A stretch of DNA of 54,144 nt from Victivallales bacterium. GTDB taxonomy: Bacteria > Verrucomicrobiota > Lentisphaeria > Oligosphaerales > Oligosphaeraceae. The DNA lies in NCBI GenBank assembly GCA_017535315.1, contig JAFXUD010000079.1:1-54144 (forward strand), read 5' to 3'. The translations under genes and the position numbers were made by a program. The notes beneath the pieces are model-generated. The model made no database searches. It was given only the letters and a program-made list of their open reading frames with translations, and was not told the DNA's origin. The first letter of the stretch is position 1. Each line of letters starts with the position of its first letter. Below, one piece after another: positions 46,996 through 54,144 of this stretch.

Positions 46996-47962
46996 CCACT
47001 ATTTCACGGATGATGTCCGTCGCCGTCACCTTTTCCGCGTTCGCATAGAAGTTGGTGATGACACGGTGGCGCAGGATTGGAAGTGCCAATGCCTTGACAT
47101 CCTCAATGGCCGCATTGCGTCTTCCATCCAGCAGGGCCTTTGCCTTCGCAGCAAGCACCATCGCCTGCGATGCGCGGGAACCAGCCCCCCATTGCACCAT
47201 CTTCTTCACCTTCTCCGAGGCCATCTCCGAACCTGGACGCGTCGCCGAGCACAACTTCACGGCATATTCAACCACGTTATCGGAGACAGGCACCTGGCGC
47301 ACCAGCTTCTGGATAGCGACGATGCACGCTCCGTCCAGAATCGGTTGCAATTCGGGCACATCAGGGGATGTGGTCTCCCTGACCATCCGAATCTCCTCCT
47401 CGACAGGAAGATAGTCCATGACGATATTGAGCAGGAAGCGGTCCAACTGCGCCTCTGGCAACGGGTAGGTTCCCTCCAGTTCAATGGGATTCTGCGTGGC
47501 CAGCACGAAGAAGGGCTCGTCCAGTTTATAGGTGTGGCCACCAGCGGTGACGCACCCCTCGCCCATTGCCTCCAAAAGCGCGGCCTGCGTCTTCGGCGGC
47601 GTCCTGTTGATCTCATCCGCCAGAAGCAGATTGGTGAACACAGGCCCCTGGATGAAGCGGAATGAGCGTGCGCCATCCACCTCGTCCATCACCTCTGTGC
47701 CGAAGACATCGGCAGGCATCAGGTCAGGTGTGAACTGGATGCGCTTGAAGGCTAGCGAAAAGAGTTGCGCGATGCTTTTCACCAGTTTGGTCTTGCCCAA
47801 GCCAGGCACGCCCGTCAGGAGCGCATGGCCTCCTGCCAGAATGGCGATGACCAACTGCTCAATCACCTCTTTCTGGCCGATGATCTGCTTCGCCAGTTCA
47901 GTGCGGAGCTCCTGCATGGCCTCCTGCACACTCTCCACTGTCACATTCTCTGAATCAATCAT
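46985..47962 (-). CDS. moxR: MoxR-family AAA+ ATPase
   Basis: 325 residues. Walker A GVPGLGKT at 51-58, Walker B LLLADEINR near 115-123 with the TPPKTQAALLEAMGEG sensor region, then FFVLATQNPIELEGTYPLPE (sensor I), typical of MoxR. The C-terminal winged part covers about 230-325. These ATPases remodel partner proteins, often with a von Willebrand or DUF58 partner; none is next to it, since the neighbours are a sugar kinase and a deacetylase. The tail S-D-stop is encoded by the adjacent tandem array, so the original C-terminus may have been shortened slightly. No signal peptide; cytoplasmic. Confidence 0.9.
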   Translation of the reverse strand: MIDSENVTVESVQEAMQELRTELAKQIIGQKEVIEQLVIAILAGGHALLTGVPGLGKTKLVKSIAQLFSLAFKRIQFTPDLMPADVFGTEVMDEVDGARSFRFIQGPVFTNLLLADEINRTPPKTQAALLEAMGEGCVTAGGHTYKLDEPFFVLATQNPIELEGTYPLPEAQLDRFLLNIVMDYLPVEEEIRMVRETTSPDVPELQPILDGACIVAIQKLVRQVPVSDNVVEYAVKLCSATRPGSEMASEKVKKMVQWGAGSRASQAMVLAAKAKALLDGRRNAAIEDVKALALPILRHRVITNFYANAEKVTATDIIREIVASD

Positions 47963-48033
47963 GTATTGTCAATCTCCGTAAACTCTATCCTCAGAATAAA
48001 ACATTAATAGGCAGCATCTTTCAACGATGCCCC

Positions 48034-49422
48034 TTAAAAAGTCGGCAAAAGCAATTCGTTCAGGGACTTGTACCGAGCGTAACTCTCTTCGTAGAGGGCT
48101 TTTCCTGGCTCGATGACACGGGCCACATGGCACATTCCAGAGCAATCCCCACCATGAGCCAGCATCGCGGCGCCAAGCGAGGTGACCTCACGGCAGGAAG
48201 GCACTTGAATGGGAAGTTGAAGGAGGTCCGCCTTCATCTGGAGCCATAGCGGACTGGACGCACCGCCCCCCAGACTGGAGATTCTGTCAACCTTGCAGCC
48301 GATACTGCGCAGCGTCTCCACATTGTCCCGCAGCAAATAGGCGATGGATTCCATGATGGCACGTGCCCAGTGCGCCTTCGTATGGACCAGCGTTATCCCC
48401 CATGCGACACCTCGTGCATTGGGATTCGTCACAGGCGATACTGCCCCTGCGCAATGGGGCAATAGGACAAGGCCATCGGAACCAGGTGCAACCTGCTCAG
48501 CAAGCCTATCTAGTTCCACATAGTCCATGCCGCCTGTGAAATGGTCGCGGAAGTGGCGCAGTAGCATACCGCCCGTGGGAGCCCATGGAAGAAGCGCATA
48601 GTCGCCCTCCTTTGCCCCGCAATAGGTGGAGATGCGCATTTGTTCATCGTACAGAAGGTGGTCCGATATGGCGCAAAGTGCCAAGGCGCACCCCGTCGTT
48701 TCCGTGATGCCGCCCCCTGCCCCGAGATTTCCGCAGACATGGTCAATTGGGGCCGCCGCAAGACGCGTGCTTCCGCCTGCAGATTTGAATTCCGCGATGG
48801 TCTCTCCAGGAGAACAGAGACGCGGCAACTGCTCAGAAGAGATTCCAATGAACCTCAGAATGGCCCCGTCATATTCACCACTGCGGATGTCATAATAGAT
48901 GCTGGACGGCAGCAAGCCACGGCAGGTTCCATAGGCACCTGAAAGCCTCCAGCCAATATAGTCTTCCACCATCAGGTACTTCGCCGTCTTGGCGAAGCGT
49001 TCTGGTTCATGGCGTTTCAGCCATAATATCTTGGGAGCGGGGAAACAGGGCAGTATCTCCGTCTGCCCCGAAAGGCGGAACAGAGGCTCCAGGCCGAAGT
49101 GCGCCACCAGTTCTGCGGCCTCGTCCTTCGCGCGGTTGTCCAGCCAGACAATCGCCTTGCCAAGCGGCTTCCCGTCTGCGTCAACCGTAATCAGCGTCTC
49201 CGCCTGCCCCGTGATGGCGACAGCATCGAAGTGTCCTGAAGGAAGTTGTGACAGTGCCTTCTGGACTGCCCGCCAGTATTCCTCTGGCTCCAGTTCCACA
49301 ATGTCGGGCCTCGGGGTCTCCAGGGTGTATTCCGCGCTTCCCGTGCCCAGCAGAGCACCTTCGCCATCAAACATGCACGCCTTCACGGCGGTCGTGCCAA
49401 TATCTATCCCAACAAATCGCAT
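48034..49422 (-). CDS. FGGY-family sugar kinase (xylulokinase-like)
   Basis: 462 residues from the ATG at 49422, after GGAG 7 bases upstream. The N-terminal phosphate loop DIGTTAVKACMFDG, AITGQAETL, and WLDNRAKDE (G/W-x-D-x-R substrate site) are FGGY signatures; VTSLGAAMLA near the end and SSLGGGASSPLWLQMKADLL (second FGGY motif) confirm it. The TGGMLLRHFRDHF loop fits pentulose or hexulose substrates, closest in appearance to XylB-type, but substrate cannot be fixed. It follows the PfkB kinase gene in the same direction, behind a terminator-like hairpin and a 9-bp tandem array. Confidence 0.88.
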   Translation of the reverse strand: MRFVGIDIGTTAVKACMFDGEGALLGTGSAEYTLETPRPDIVELEPEEYWRAVQKALSQLPSGHFDAVAITGQAETLITVDADGKPLGKAIVWLDNRAKDEAAELVAHFGLEPLFRLSGQTEILPCFPAPKILWLKRHEPERFAKTAKYLMVEDYIGWRLSGAYGTCRGLLPSSIYYDIRSGEYDGAILRFIGISSEQLPRLCSPGETIAEFKSAGGSTRLAAAPIDHVCGNLGAGGGITETTGCALALCAISDHLLYDEQMRISTYCGAKEGDYALLPWAPTGGMLLRHFRDHFTGGMDYVELDRLAEQVAPGSDGLVLLPHCAGAVSPVTNPNARGVAWGITLVHTKAHWARAIMESIAYLLRDNVETLRSIGCKVDRISSLGGGASSPLWLQMKADLLQLPIQVPSCREVTSLGAAMLAHGGDCSGMCHVARVIEPGKALYEESYARYKSLNELLLPTF

Positions 49423-49452
49423 CCAGGTACTCCGATGATTCTTCAACCCCTC

Positions 49453-49496
49453 AAAAAAGAGGACAACACCGCACGCCACAAATAGCGTGCGGTGTT
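49453..49496 (-). terminator. terminator-like hairpin before FGGY kinase
   Basis: A perfect 12-bp stem AACACCGCACGC (49465-49476) / GCGTGCGGTGTT (49485-49496), loop of 8, followed on the minus strand by GTCCTC and TTTTTT. It lies about 140 bases after the PfkB kinase stop and 43 bases before the FGGY start, so it could terminate the former or attenuate the latter. Confidence 0.7.
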
Positions 49497-49551
49497 CAGT
49501 GCTGTGCCAGCCAAACACTCTGTTCGACATGAAAGCAGGTTGTTTTTTGTT

Positions 49552-49582
49552 CTAGACTATCTAGACAATCTAGACTATCTAG
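49552..49582. repeat. 9-bp tandem array (ctagactat)
   Basis: ctagactat, ctagacaat, ctagactat, ctag: 3.4 units of 9 bp, each with the CTAGA palindromic core. Intergenic between the PfkB and FGGY kinase genes. The unit differs from all other arrays in the window. Confidence 0.8.
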
Positions 49583-49634
49583 GGAAAAACCTTCTCTTGG
49601 CCTACAGCACTACATAAACGCGCATGGCGTTGAA

Positions 49635-50714
49635 CTATCTCTTGACGCGGGCGTTGCCAGACCAGATGCTCCAGACCTGCTCTTCGTCAGCAGGCTGTGC
49701 ATAGTCGGTGAGGTGGGTCGTAGCGAGTGCGCCAGTCGCCCAGCCGAACTGCGTCCACTTTTCGGGCTCCCAACCCTTCAGCATGGCATAGAGGAAGCCG
49801 CCGACGAAGCCGTCGCCGCCGCCAATGCGGTCCATCACGCCGATTTCACGGGGTTCGACCACCTGCCAGACGCCGTCGATGTAGGAGATGGCCCCCCACA
49901 GATGGGTGTTGGCATTGACGACCTGGCGCAGCGTTGTGGCGAATGCAGTGGCATTCGGATAAGCGGCCTTGACGCGGAGCACCATCTCCTTGAAGTTCTC
50001 GATCTTGCTGGAGATGTCCTTGCCGCCCGCCTCGGGCCCCTTGATGCCAAGGCAGAGCTGGAAGTCCTCTTCGTTGCCGATGAGGACGTCGGCGATGCTG
50101 GCGATTTCGGAGAAGATGTCGTGCAGTTCCTGCTCACGGCCCTTCCAGAAGGAGGCACGGTAGTTCAGGTCAAAGGAGACTTTCGTGCCGTATTTCTTGG
50201 CGGCGCGTGCCAATTCCAGACAGAACTTGCTCGTCTCGGGCGAAAGGGCGCCAATGAGACCAGAGAGGTGCATAATCTTTACGCCTTCATGACTGAAAAT
50301 CTTGTCCAAATCGAAGTATTTGACATCCAGCAGACGCCCGACTTCACCCGCGCGGTCGTTCTGCACCCTGGGGCCGCGGCTGCCGAAGCCGCTGTCGGCC
50401 AGGTTGAACTGATGGCGATAGCCCCAGGGGCCGCCTTGCTCTATTTCGGGACCTTCGTAGTCCATGTGGCGGCTGGCGAGATTGTCCTTGATCATGCGCG
50501 CAATGGGGCTGTCCTTCACAAAGGCGGTCAGGACCTTGACAGGCAGTCCGAGGTAGGAGGAAATGGAGGCGACGTTGGTCTCCGCGCTGGTCACTTGCAT
50601 CTTGAACATGTCGCTGCAATGGAAAGGCTGGCTGTCAACGGGGGTGAGCCGAATGCCCATGCTGCTGGGAACGAGAAGAGAATACTTGGTGCCGCATTTG
50701 AACTCAATTGCCAT
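49635..50714 (-). CDS. PfkB-family carbohydrate kinase
   Basis: 359 residues from the ATG at 50714, after CCAAGGAGTAAAATC. PfkB landmarks: N-terminal A-E-T-N-V-A with S-Y-L-G-L-P-V region, KVSFDLNYRASFW, VLIGNEEDFQL and, in the C-terminal part, VMDRIGGGDGFVGGFLYAML (the D-x-x-G-x-G-D anion hole with D as catalytic base). The D-L-N-x-R motif and the overall chain suggest 2-keto-3-deoxygluconate or fructose type; not resolvable. Cytoplasmic. Follows the GH42-like gene by about 180 bases and precedes the FGGY kinase, so all three probably serve one degradation route. Confidence 0.85.
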   Translation of the reverse strand: MAIEFKCGTKYSLLVPSSMGIRLTPVDSQPFHCSDMFKMQVTSAETNVASISSYLGLPVKVLTAFVKDSPIARMIKDNLASRHMDYEGPEIEQGGPWGYRHQFNLADSGFGSRGPRVQNDRAGEVGRLLDVKYFDLDKIFSHEGVKIMHLSGLIGALSPETSKFCLELARAAKKYGTKVSFDLNYRASFWKGREQELHDIFSEIASIADVLIGNEEDFQLCLGIKGPEAGGKDISSKIENFKEMVLRVKAAYPNATAFATTLRQVVNANTHLWGAISYIDGVWQVVEPREIGVMDRIGGGDGFVGGFLYAMLKGWEPEKWTQFGWATGALATTHLTDYAQPADEEQVWSIWSGNARVKR

Positions 50715-50890
50715 GATTTTACTCCTTGGGAATGGTTTTCTTTTTGGAGATATGGACAATGGCCACATCCCCATTGGGTAAATATAAACGTAAAAATGTT
50801 AGTTTAATGTAATGCTCATACTCCAAAACTACAACTCCACTGCACGTTTTTTTCAAGCAACAGAAAAACTGGAGTCTTTTAACATTCATC

Positions 50891-53830
50891 TCATTCTGGC
50901 AACAGGAAATCCCAATGGGGCTTACCTAATGTCTCGCCATGCGTTTCGAGAAGTTCGCCGAAGAAATGGAGCCAGTCGCCTGGGGCAACAACCTGTTTGG
51001 CGGTGGCAAATGGTTGTGCGGCAAAGGCGATGAGCTTGCCTTTTCCAACAGAACGCGTGAAAGCGGCGGCAGAGCCATCTGGAAAAGAAGCCAATTTAGT
51101 TGCATCGTCAGGCAACGTAACTCTATAGGCATCTTCTACCTTCAAGTTCCATTTTCCAAGGGAAATTCTATCACAAGAAAGCTTTTCTGTCGGCAGAGGG
51201 ACGTTGAAAAGGGCTTGGCGTGCAGCCACTGCCGATATGCCATTGTCGGAAAAGGCAAAAGCCTCTGGATCGAGGACAAGCAGCGTCCCGCCGTTCTGCA
51301 CAAACTCAAGAAGTTTTTGCTGTGTCGCGGTTGTCGTGTACTTCAAGTGCGGCACAATGAGCAGGCGATAATCGGAGGCGTTGACTCGCTCATCGTCCAG
51401 TTCAATATCGGAAACATAGCGGAAGTTGCCTTTCAACTCCTCACCGAGGATTGCATAGAGGGAATACTCCGCATTCTGCGTTGCATCGAAATTGCCCCAA
51501 TGGGACAGATAGCAGTAGAGGACAGCAACGCTGCTTTTTTCAGGCAAGACCAAGGGCTTCATACTACGGATAATTCGGGAAAGCCTTATCATCTCCTCGT
51601 AGCAACCAGGAGCATTTCCACGGTTGCCGTCGGCATACCAACTGATGTAGTCCGCACCGTTCTTCAAGGCCTGAGAGGTCCACTCCCGCATGTTCTCCCG
51701 CGTGGGCGAGCGTCCCCAATAGTTGAAGGCCTGAATATAGATGTGGTTCTTCGTGCCAGGGGTCAGGTCATGCAGCATCTTCGTCGAGAAGCCCGTATGA
51801 TAGAGCGCACGCTCACGCCCGCAGGAAGAAAGCGTCGCCGTCGGATAGGGATCAACGGAGTTTATGTCGCTGACACGGGCAAAATTTGGGAAGACCTCAA
51901 TGCCTCGGAAGGTGGAGACTGTGTTGAAAGTGACCGACATGAAAAGCGCATTCGGCGCATATTTCCGCACGAGAGCCTGTTCTTCCACGAGATATGAAAC
52001 CACCCTGTCATTCCACCAGCGCATGAAGGCGATTCGCCTAAAGGGGGCATCTGGATCGTCATTGGATGCAAAATGGTCGAACAACCCCACCTTTCCATAT
52101 CCATAATGCATCCTAATCTCATCCTCCACCTTCTGAAGGGCCTCCAAATGGGTGTTGTTCTTGATGCGGCTAAAAGTGTCATACGTCGTGTTGGTCGGCT
52201 CGTCGCTTCCGCGAATCACCCCCAGGTAGGGAATAATCCAGGCATCTTTCTGGAAGGCCTCCTCGGTCCACTTCATTGTCATGGCATGACGCAGGGGATC
52301 GGCAGGATCGACGAAGCGGTCACGCACAAAGGAGGCGCCAAGAGCAATGGCATCCCTGTCCTGCCCCGTATGGTGGGTGATACTTGAGATTTTCCAGTTG
52401 TATTTTTGTAAAAGTGCCTCGGTTTTCTCGCGTCCGCCATAGATTTTCACTCCCCAGGGGTATCCAATCGGAGGCCCGTCCAGCGCTTCGCCAAATTCCT
52501 CCAGCATCTTCGCCTGTTCATCAGGCCACGTTACCTCATGCTCCTTGCGGAAGGCATCGCCATAGAAGTTGAGCAGAAAACTGCCTCCACCACCTCCGAT
52601 GTAGTAGCGTCCATCTCGCCGCGGAAGCTCCTCGAAGCGTGCCGTCTTCCGTTCAATTTTCAGCGGATCAAGTTCAAAGAGTTCCCGATGGCGTGTCAAA
52701 CGCGCCCCCGTTTCATCGAAAGCCAGTTCTGCAAACATTCCCACATTATTCAACGTGCTGAAATGCAGATTCCATTGTGCGGATGCTCCACGTCCCGTTC
52801 CCGCACGCCTGTCGCGAACAAGATTGACGCGCCACACGGAGCCAGGAAGCGGTCTTGCGCTGAAGTTTTCAAAGGGGATGGCGGCCTCTGCCGTCCATCC
52901 GTTGTCATCGGTCGTCACCGCACAGTTCCATTTCCCGTCCCAAGCCCTGTTGTTTCTCCAAGGGTCACCAGGCACCCGCTGCGCGACTTCCGAATCAAAC
53001 TGCGTCCCGATCGTGTTGAAGATGAATTGCGCAGCCCTATTGTTCGGGGAGGCAAGAAAGAACTCGATGCCGTCATCGCACCAGACATCGCCGTCGCGTT
53101 TTGTGACATTCTTCACAAGCTGTTTTATCTCTGGTTCTTCGCAGCGCATAGCTAGATAGAGATTCTTGTCATCGAATGCCAGTCGTGCCTGTGTCCCATA
53201 AGCCAACGGTTCGGCTGAACCGTAGATATAGAATCCTTCCAGAATCCCACATGTCTGCCAGACTGGCTCGTCCAAGAGGCCATCCACTACCATTGGACCC
53301 TCTGCCTTTGGTACAAAAACCTCGTCGGGCACCTGTTCAAACAAAACATCGGTTATGGCAAACTGTCCGCCAATGCCCTTCAATGCCAAAAGGTGAGCGC
53401 GTGCACGCGGTGCACCAGCGGGAACTGTAAACTCCCTGTGAAAGAAGAGCGTTCCCCCTTCCTCGGCCAGCTGTATCCTCCATTCTTGAGATGGCGCGCC
53501 ACAAGCCTTCCCCGCCTCATCCTGAAAATCAAGACGAACTTTGGCTTCCCCGCCTGGCTGACGCACGATGCTCTTTGTCTCCACCTGGAAACTTACTCGA
53601 TAGCCTTTGCCAGGACATATATTTATATATGTATAAACGGCTGGATTGTCTCCTGGAGCATCAGCCTTAAAAAACACCCTGTCCCCCCCTTCTGATAATT
53701 CCGCATGGACAGTAGGCGCCTTCGGCCACCAGGACCAAAACGCCTTTGCCTTATTATATATGGCATCATCCGCAATAAGCAAACAACCGAGTAATAAAAA
53801 AAGATATCCGCGTTTTAAAATTCTATTCAT
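50891..53830 (-). CDS. secreted CBM9-like / GH42-like glycosidase
   Basis: 979 residues from the ATG at 53830; a TTG at 53845 is also in frame. Residues 1-23 (MNRILKRGYLFLLLGCLLIA and following) form a signal peptide. About 30-170: beta-rich module. About 180-390: CBM9-like domain (VVDGLLDEPVWQTCG, then ARLAFDDKNLYLAMRCEE, DDGIEFFL, AAIPFENF). From 430: a (beta/alpha)8 barrel (YIGGGGGSFLLNFYGDAF, FDHFASNDDPDAPF) with later QAFNYWG and a trimerisation-like region (VAVLYCYLSHWG, then YRLLIVPHLKYTT, NGGTLLVLDPEAF) as in GH42 and related beta-galactosidases. Catalytic glutamates cannot be assigned safely. Likely the outside enzyme of the locus; first gene of the kinase operon. Confidence 0.8.
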   Translation of the reverse strand: MNRILKRGYLFLLLGCLLIADDAIYNKAKAFWSWWPKAPTVHAELSEGGDRVFFKADAPGDNPAVYTYINICPGKGYRVSFQVETKSIVRQPGGEAKVRLDFQDEAGKACGAPSQEWRIQLAEEGGTLFFHREFTVPAGAPRARAHLLALKGIGGQFAITDVLFEQVPDEVFVPKAEGPMVVDGLLDEPVWQTCGILEGFYIYGSAEPLAYGTQARLAFDDKNLYLAMRCEEPEIKQLVKNVTKRDGDVWCDDGIEFFLASPNNRAAQFIFNTIGTQFDSEVAQRVPGDPWRNNRAWDGKWNCAVTTDDNGWTAEAAIPFENFSARPLPGSVWRVNLVRDRRAGTGRGASAQWNLHFSTLNNVGMFAELAFDETGARLTRHRELFELDPLKIERKTARFEELPRRDGRYYIGGGGGSFLLNFYGDAFRKEHEVTWPDEQAKMLEEFGEALDGPPIGYPWGVKIYGGREKTEALLQKYNWKISSITHHTGQDRDAIALGASFVRDRFVDPADPLRHAMTMKWTEEAFQKDAWIIPYLGVIRGSDEPTNTTYDTFSRIKNNTHLEALQKVEDEIRMHYGYGKVGLFDHFASNDDPDAPFRRIAFMRWWNDRVVSYLVEEQALVRKYAPNALFMSVTFNTVSTFRGIEVFPNFARVSDINSVDPYPTATLSSCGRERALYHTGFSTKMLHDLTPGTKNHIYIQAFNYWGRSPTRENMREWTSQALKNGADYISWYADGNRGNAPGCYEEMIRLSRIIRSMKPLVLPEKSSVAVLYCYLSHWGNFDATQNAEYSLYAILGEELKGNFRYVSDIELDDERVNASDYRLLIVPHLKYTTTATQQKLLEFVQNGGTLLVLDPEAFAFSDNGISAVAARQALFNVPLPTEKLSCDRISLGKWNLKVEDAYRVTLPDDATKLASFPDGSAAAFTRSVGKGKLIAFAAQPFATAKQVVAPGDWLHFFGELLETHGETLGKPHWDFLLPE

Positions 53831-53991
53831 AATCCTACTTGACAAAAACTAGCAAACTTACCCTAGATTCTCAAGAAGCCAAAAGCAAAGAATAATTTAG
53901 CCTAACTCCAGAATCCTGTCAAGTCCCCCCTGTTTTACAAGAACTTTTTTGTTCTAGTCTCGGCTTCTAGCAGACGTTGGACATAGGACTC

Positions 53992-54144
53992 TGGACGACG
54001 GACTCTGGACGACGGACTTGGGACGACGGACGTGGGACGACGGACGTGGGACGACGGACGTGGGACGACGGACTTGGGACGACGGACGTGGGACGACGGA
54101 CGTGGGACGACGGACTTGGGACGACGGACGTGGGACGACGGACG
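53992..54144. repeat. 14-bp tandem array (ggacgacggacgtg), cut by window end
   Basis: At least ten units of 14 bp, ggacgacggac followed by tct, ttg or gtg, running to the last base. The remainder of the gap from 53831 holds an AT-rich leader of the glycosidase gene (possible promoter region) and no other gene. Confidence 0.9.

Noticed and set aside
49713-50807. 364-codon plus-strand open frame opposite the PfkB kinase
   Set aside because: Antisense to a clear PfkB enzyme; no domain.
53992-54144. CRISPR or origin iterons
   Set aside because: 14-bp units are continuous without spacers and no replication or Cas gene is near.

Overview
The window looks like a chromosomal segment of a PVC-superphylum bacterium, most plausibly Lentisphaerota (Victivallis-like, gut-associated). 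This is inferred from the combination of a CesT-type secretion chaperone with effector-like neighbours, GH109-like and other secreted glycan-active proteins, a glycyl radical enzyme, a giant RTX/autotransporter-like surface protein, an AlbA_2/ATPase gene and Fic. No rRNA, tRNA or housekeeping marker is present to confirm the taxon.

Region 1 (1-8.7 kb, minus strand): a 2761-residue extracellular protein (zinc-protease motif, beta-helical/adhesin repeats, fibronectin III, RTX calcium repeats) followed 14 bases later by a small secreted protein with a K-P-G-W-N-L-V motif.

Region 2 (8.9-19.4 kb): a graveyard of regulatory, toxin and mobile genes around a few intact ones. It holds a frameshifted XRE-cupin regulator, an XRE gene with a truncated ImmA/IrrE partner, an intact AlbA_2/ATPase gene behind Shine-Dalgarno-bearing tandem repeats, Fic with a symmetric four-site operator, two related transposase remnants, an AlbA_2 stub fused to another gene remnant, and a YafQ-like toxin stub. 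Embedded here is a candidate type III effector with its CesT chaperone (15.2-17.8 kb).

Region 3 (19.4-30 kb): a glycyl radical enzyme, a roughly 412-bp MITE-like element with nested inverted repeats, a DUF1835 protein, an uncharacterised minus-strand protein, and a second effector-like island. That island has a 915-residue protein with a PI3/PI4-kinase-like signature, then two genes broken by in-frame TAG codons and one frameshift.

Region 4 (30-54 kb): a glycan-use locus. It has an MBL hydrolase and a GH109-like Gfo/Idh/MocA protein on the plus strand. On the minus strand it has a GH42-like secreted protein with a CBM9-like module, PfkB and FGGY sugar kinases, MoxR ATPase, a polysaccharide deacetylase-like protein, a GH36 alpha-galactosidase, a GDPD, and four tandem 817/818-residue secreted paralogs. 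A sensible but unproven reading is secreted cleavage of host or mucin-type glycans, then intracellular galactoside and GalNAc cleavage and sugar phosphorylation.

The most distinctive feature is the set of intergenic short tandem arrays, each with its own unit length (7/8, 9, 12, 14 bp), several built on GGGAC or GAC cores. Between the four paralogs these become 9-bp-phased palindromes around a partly conserved loop.
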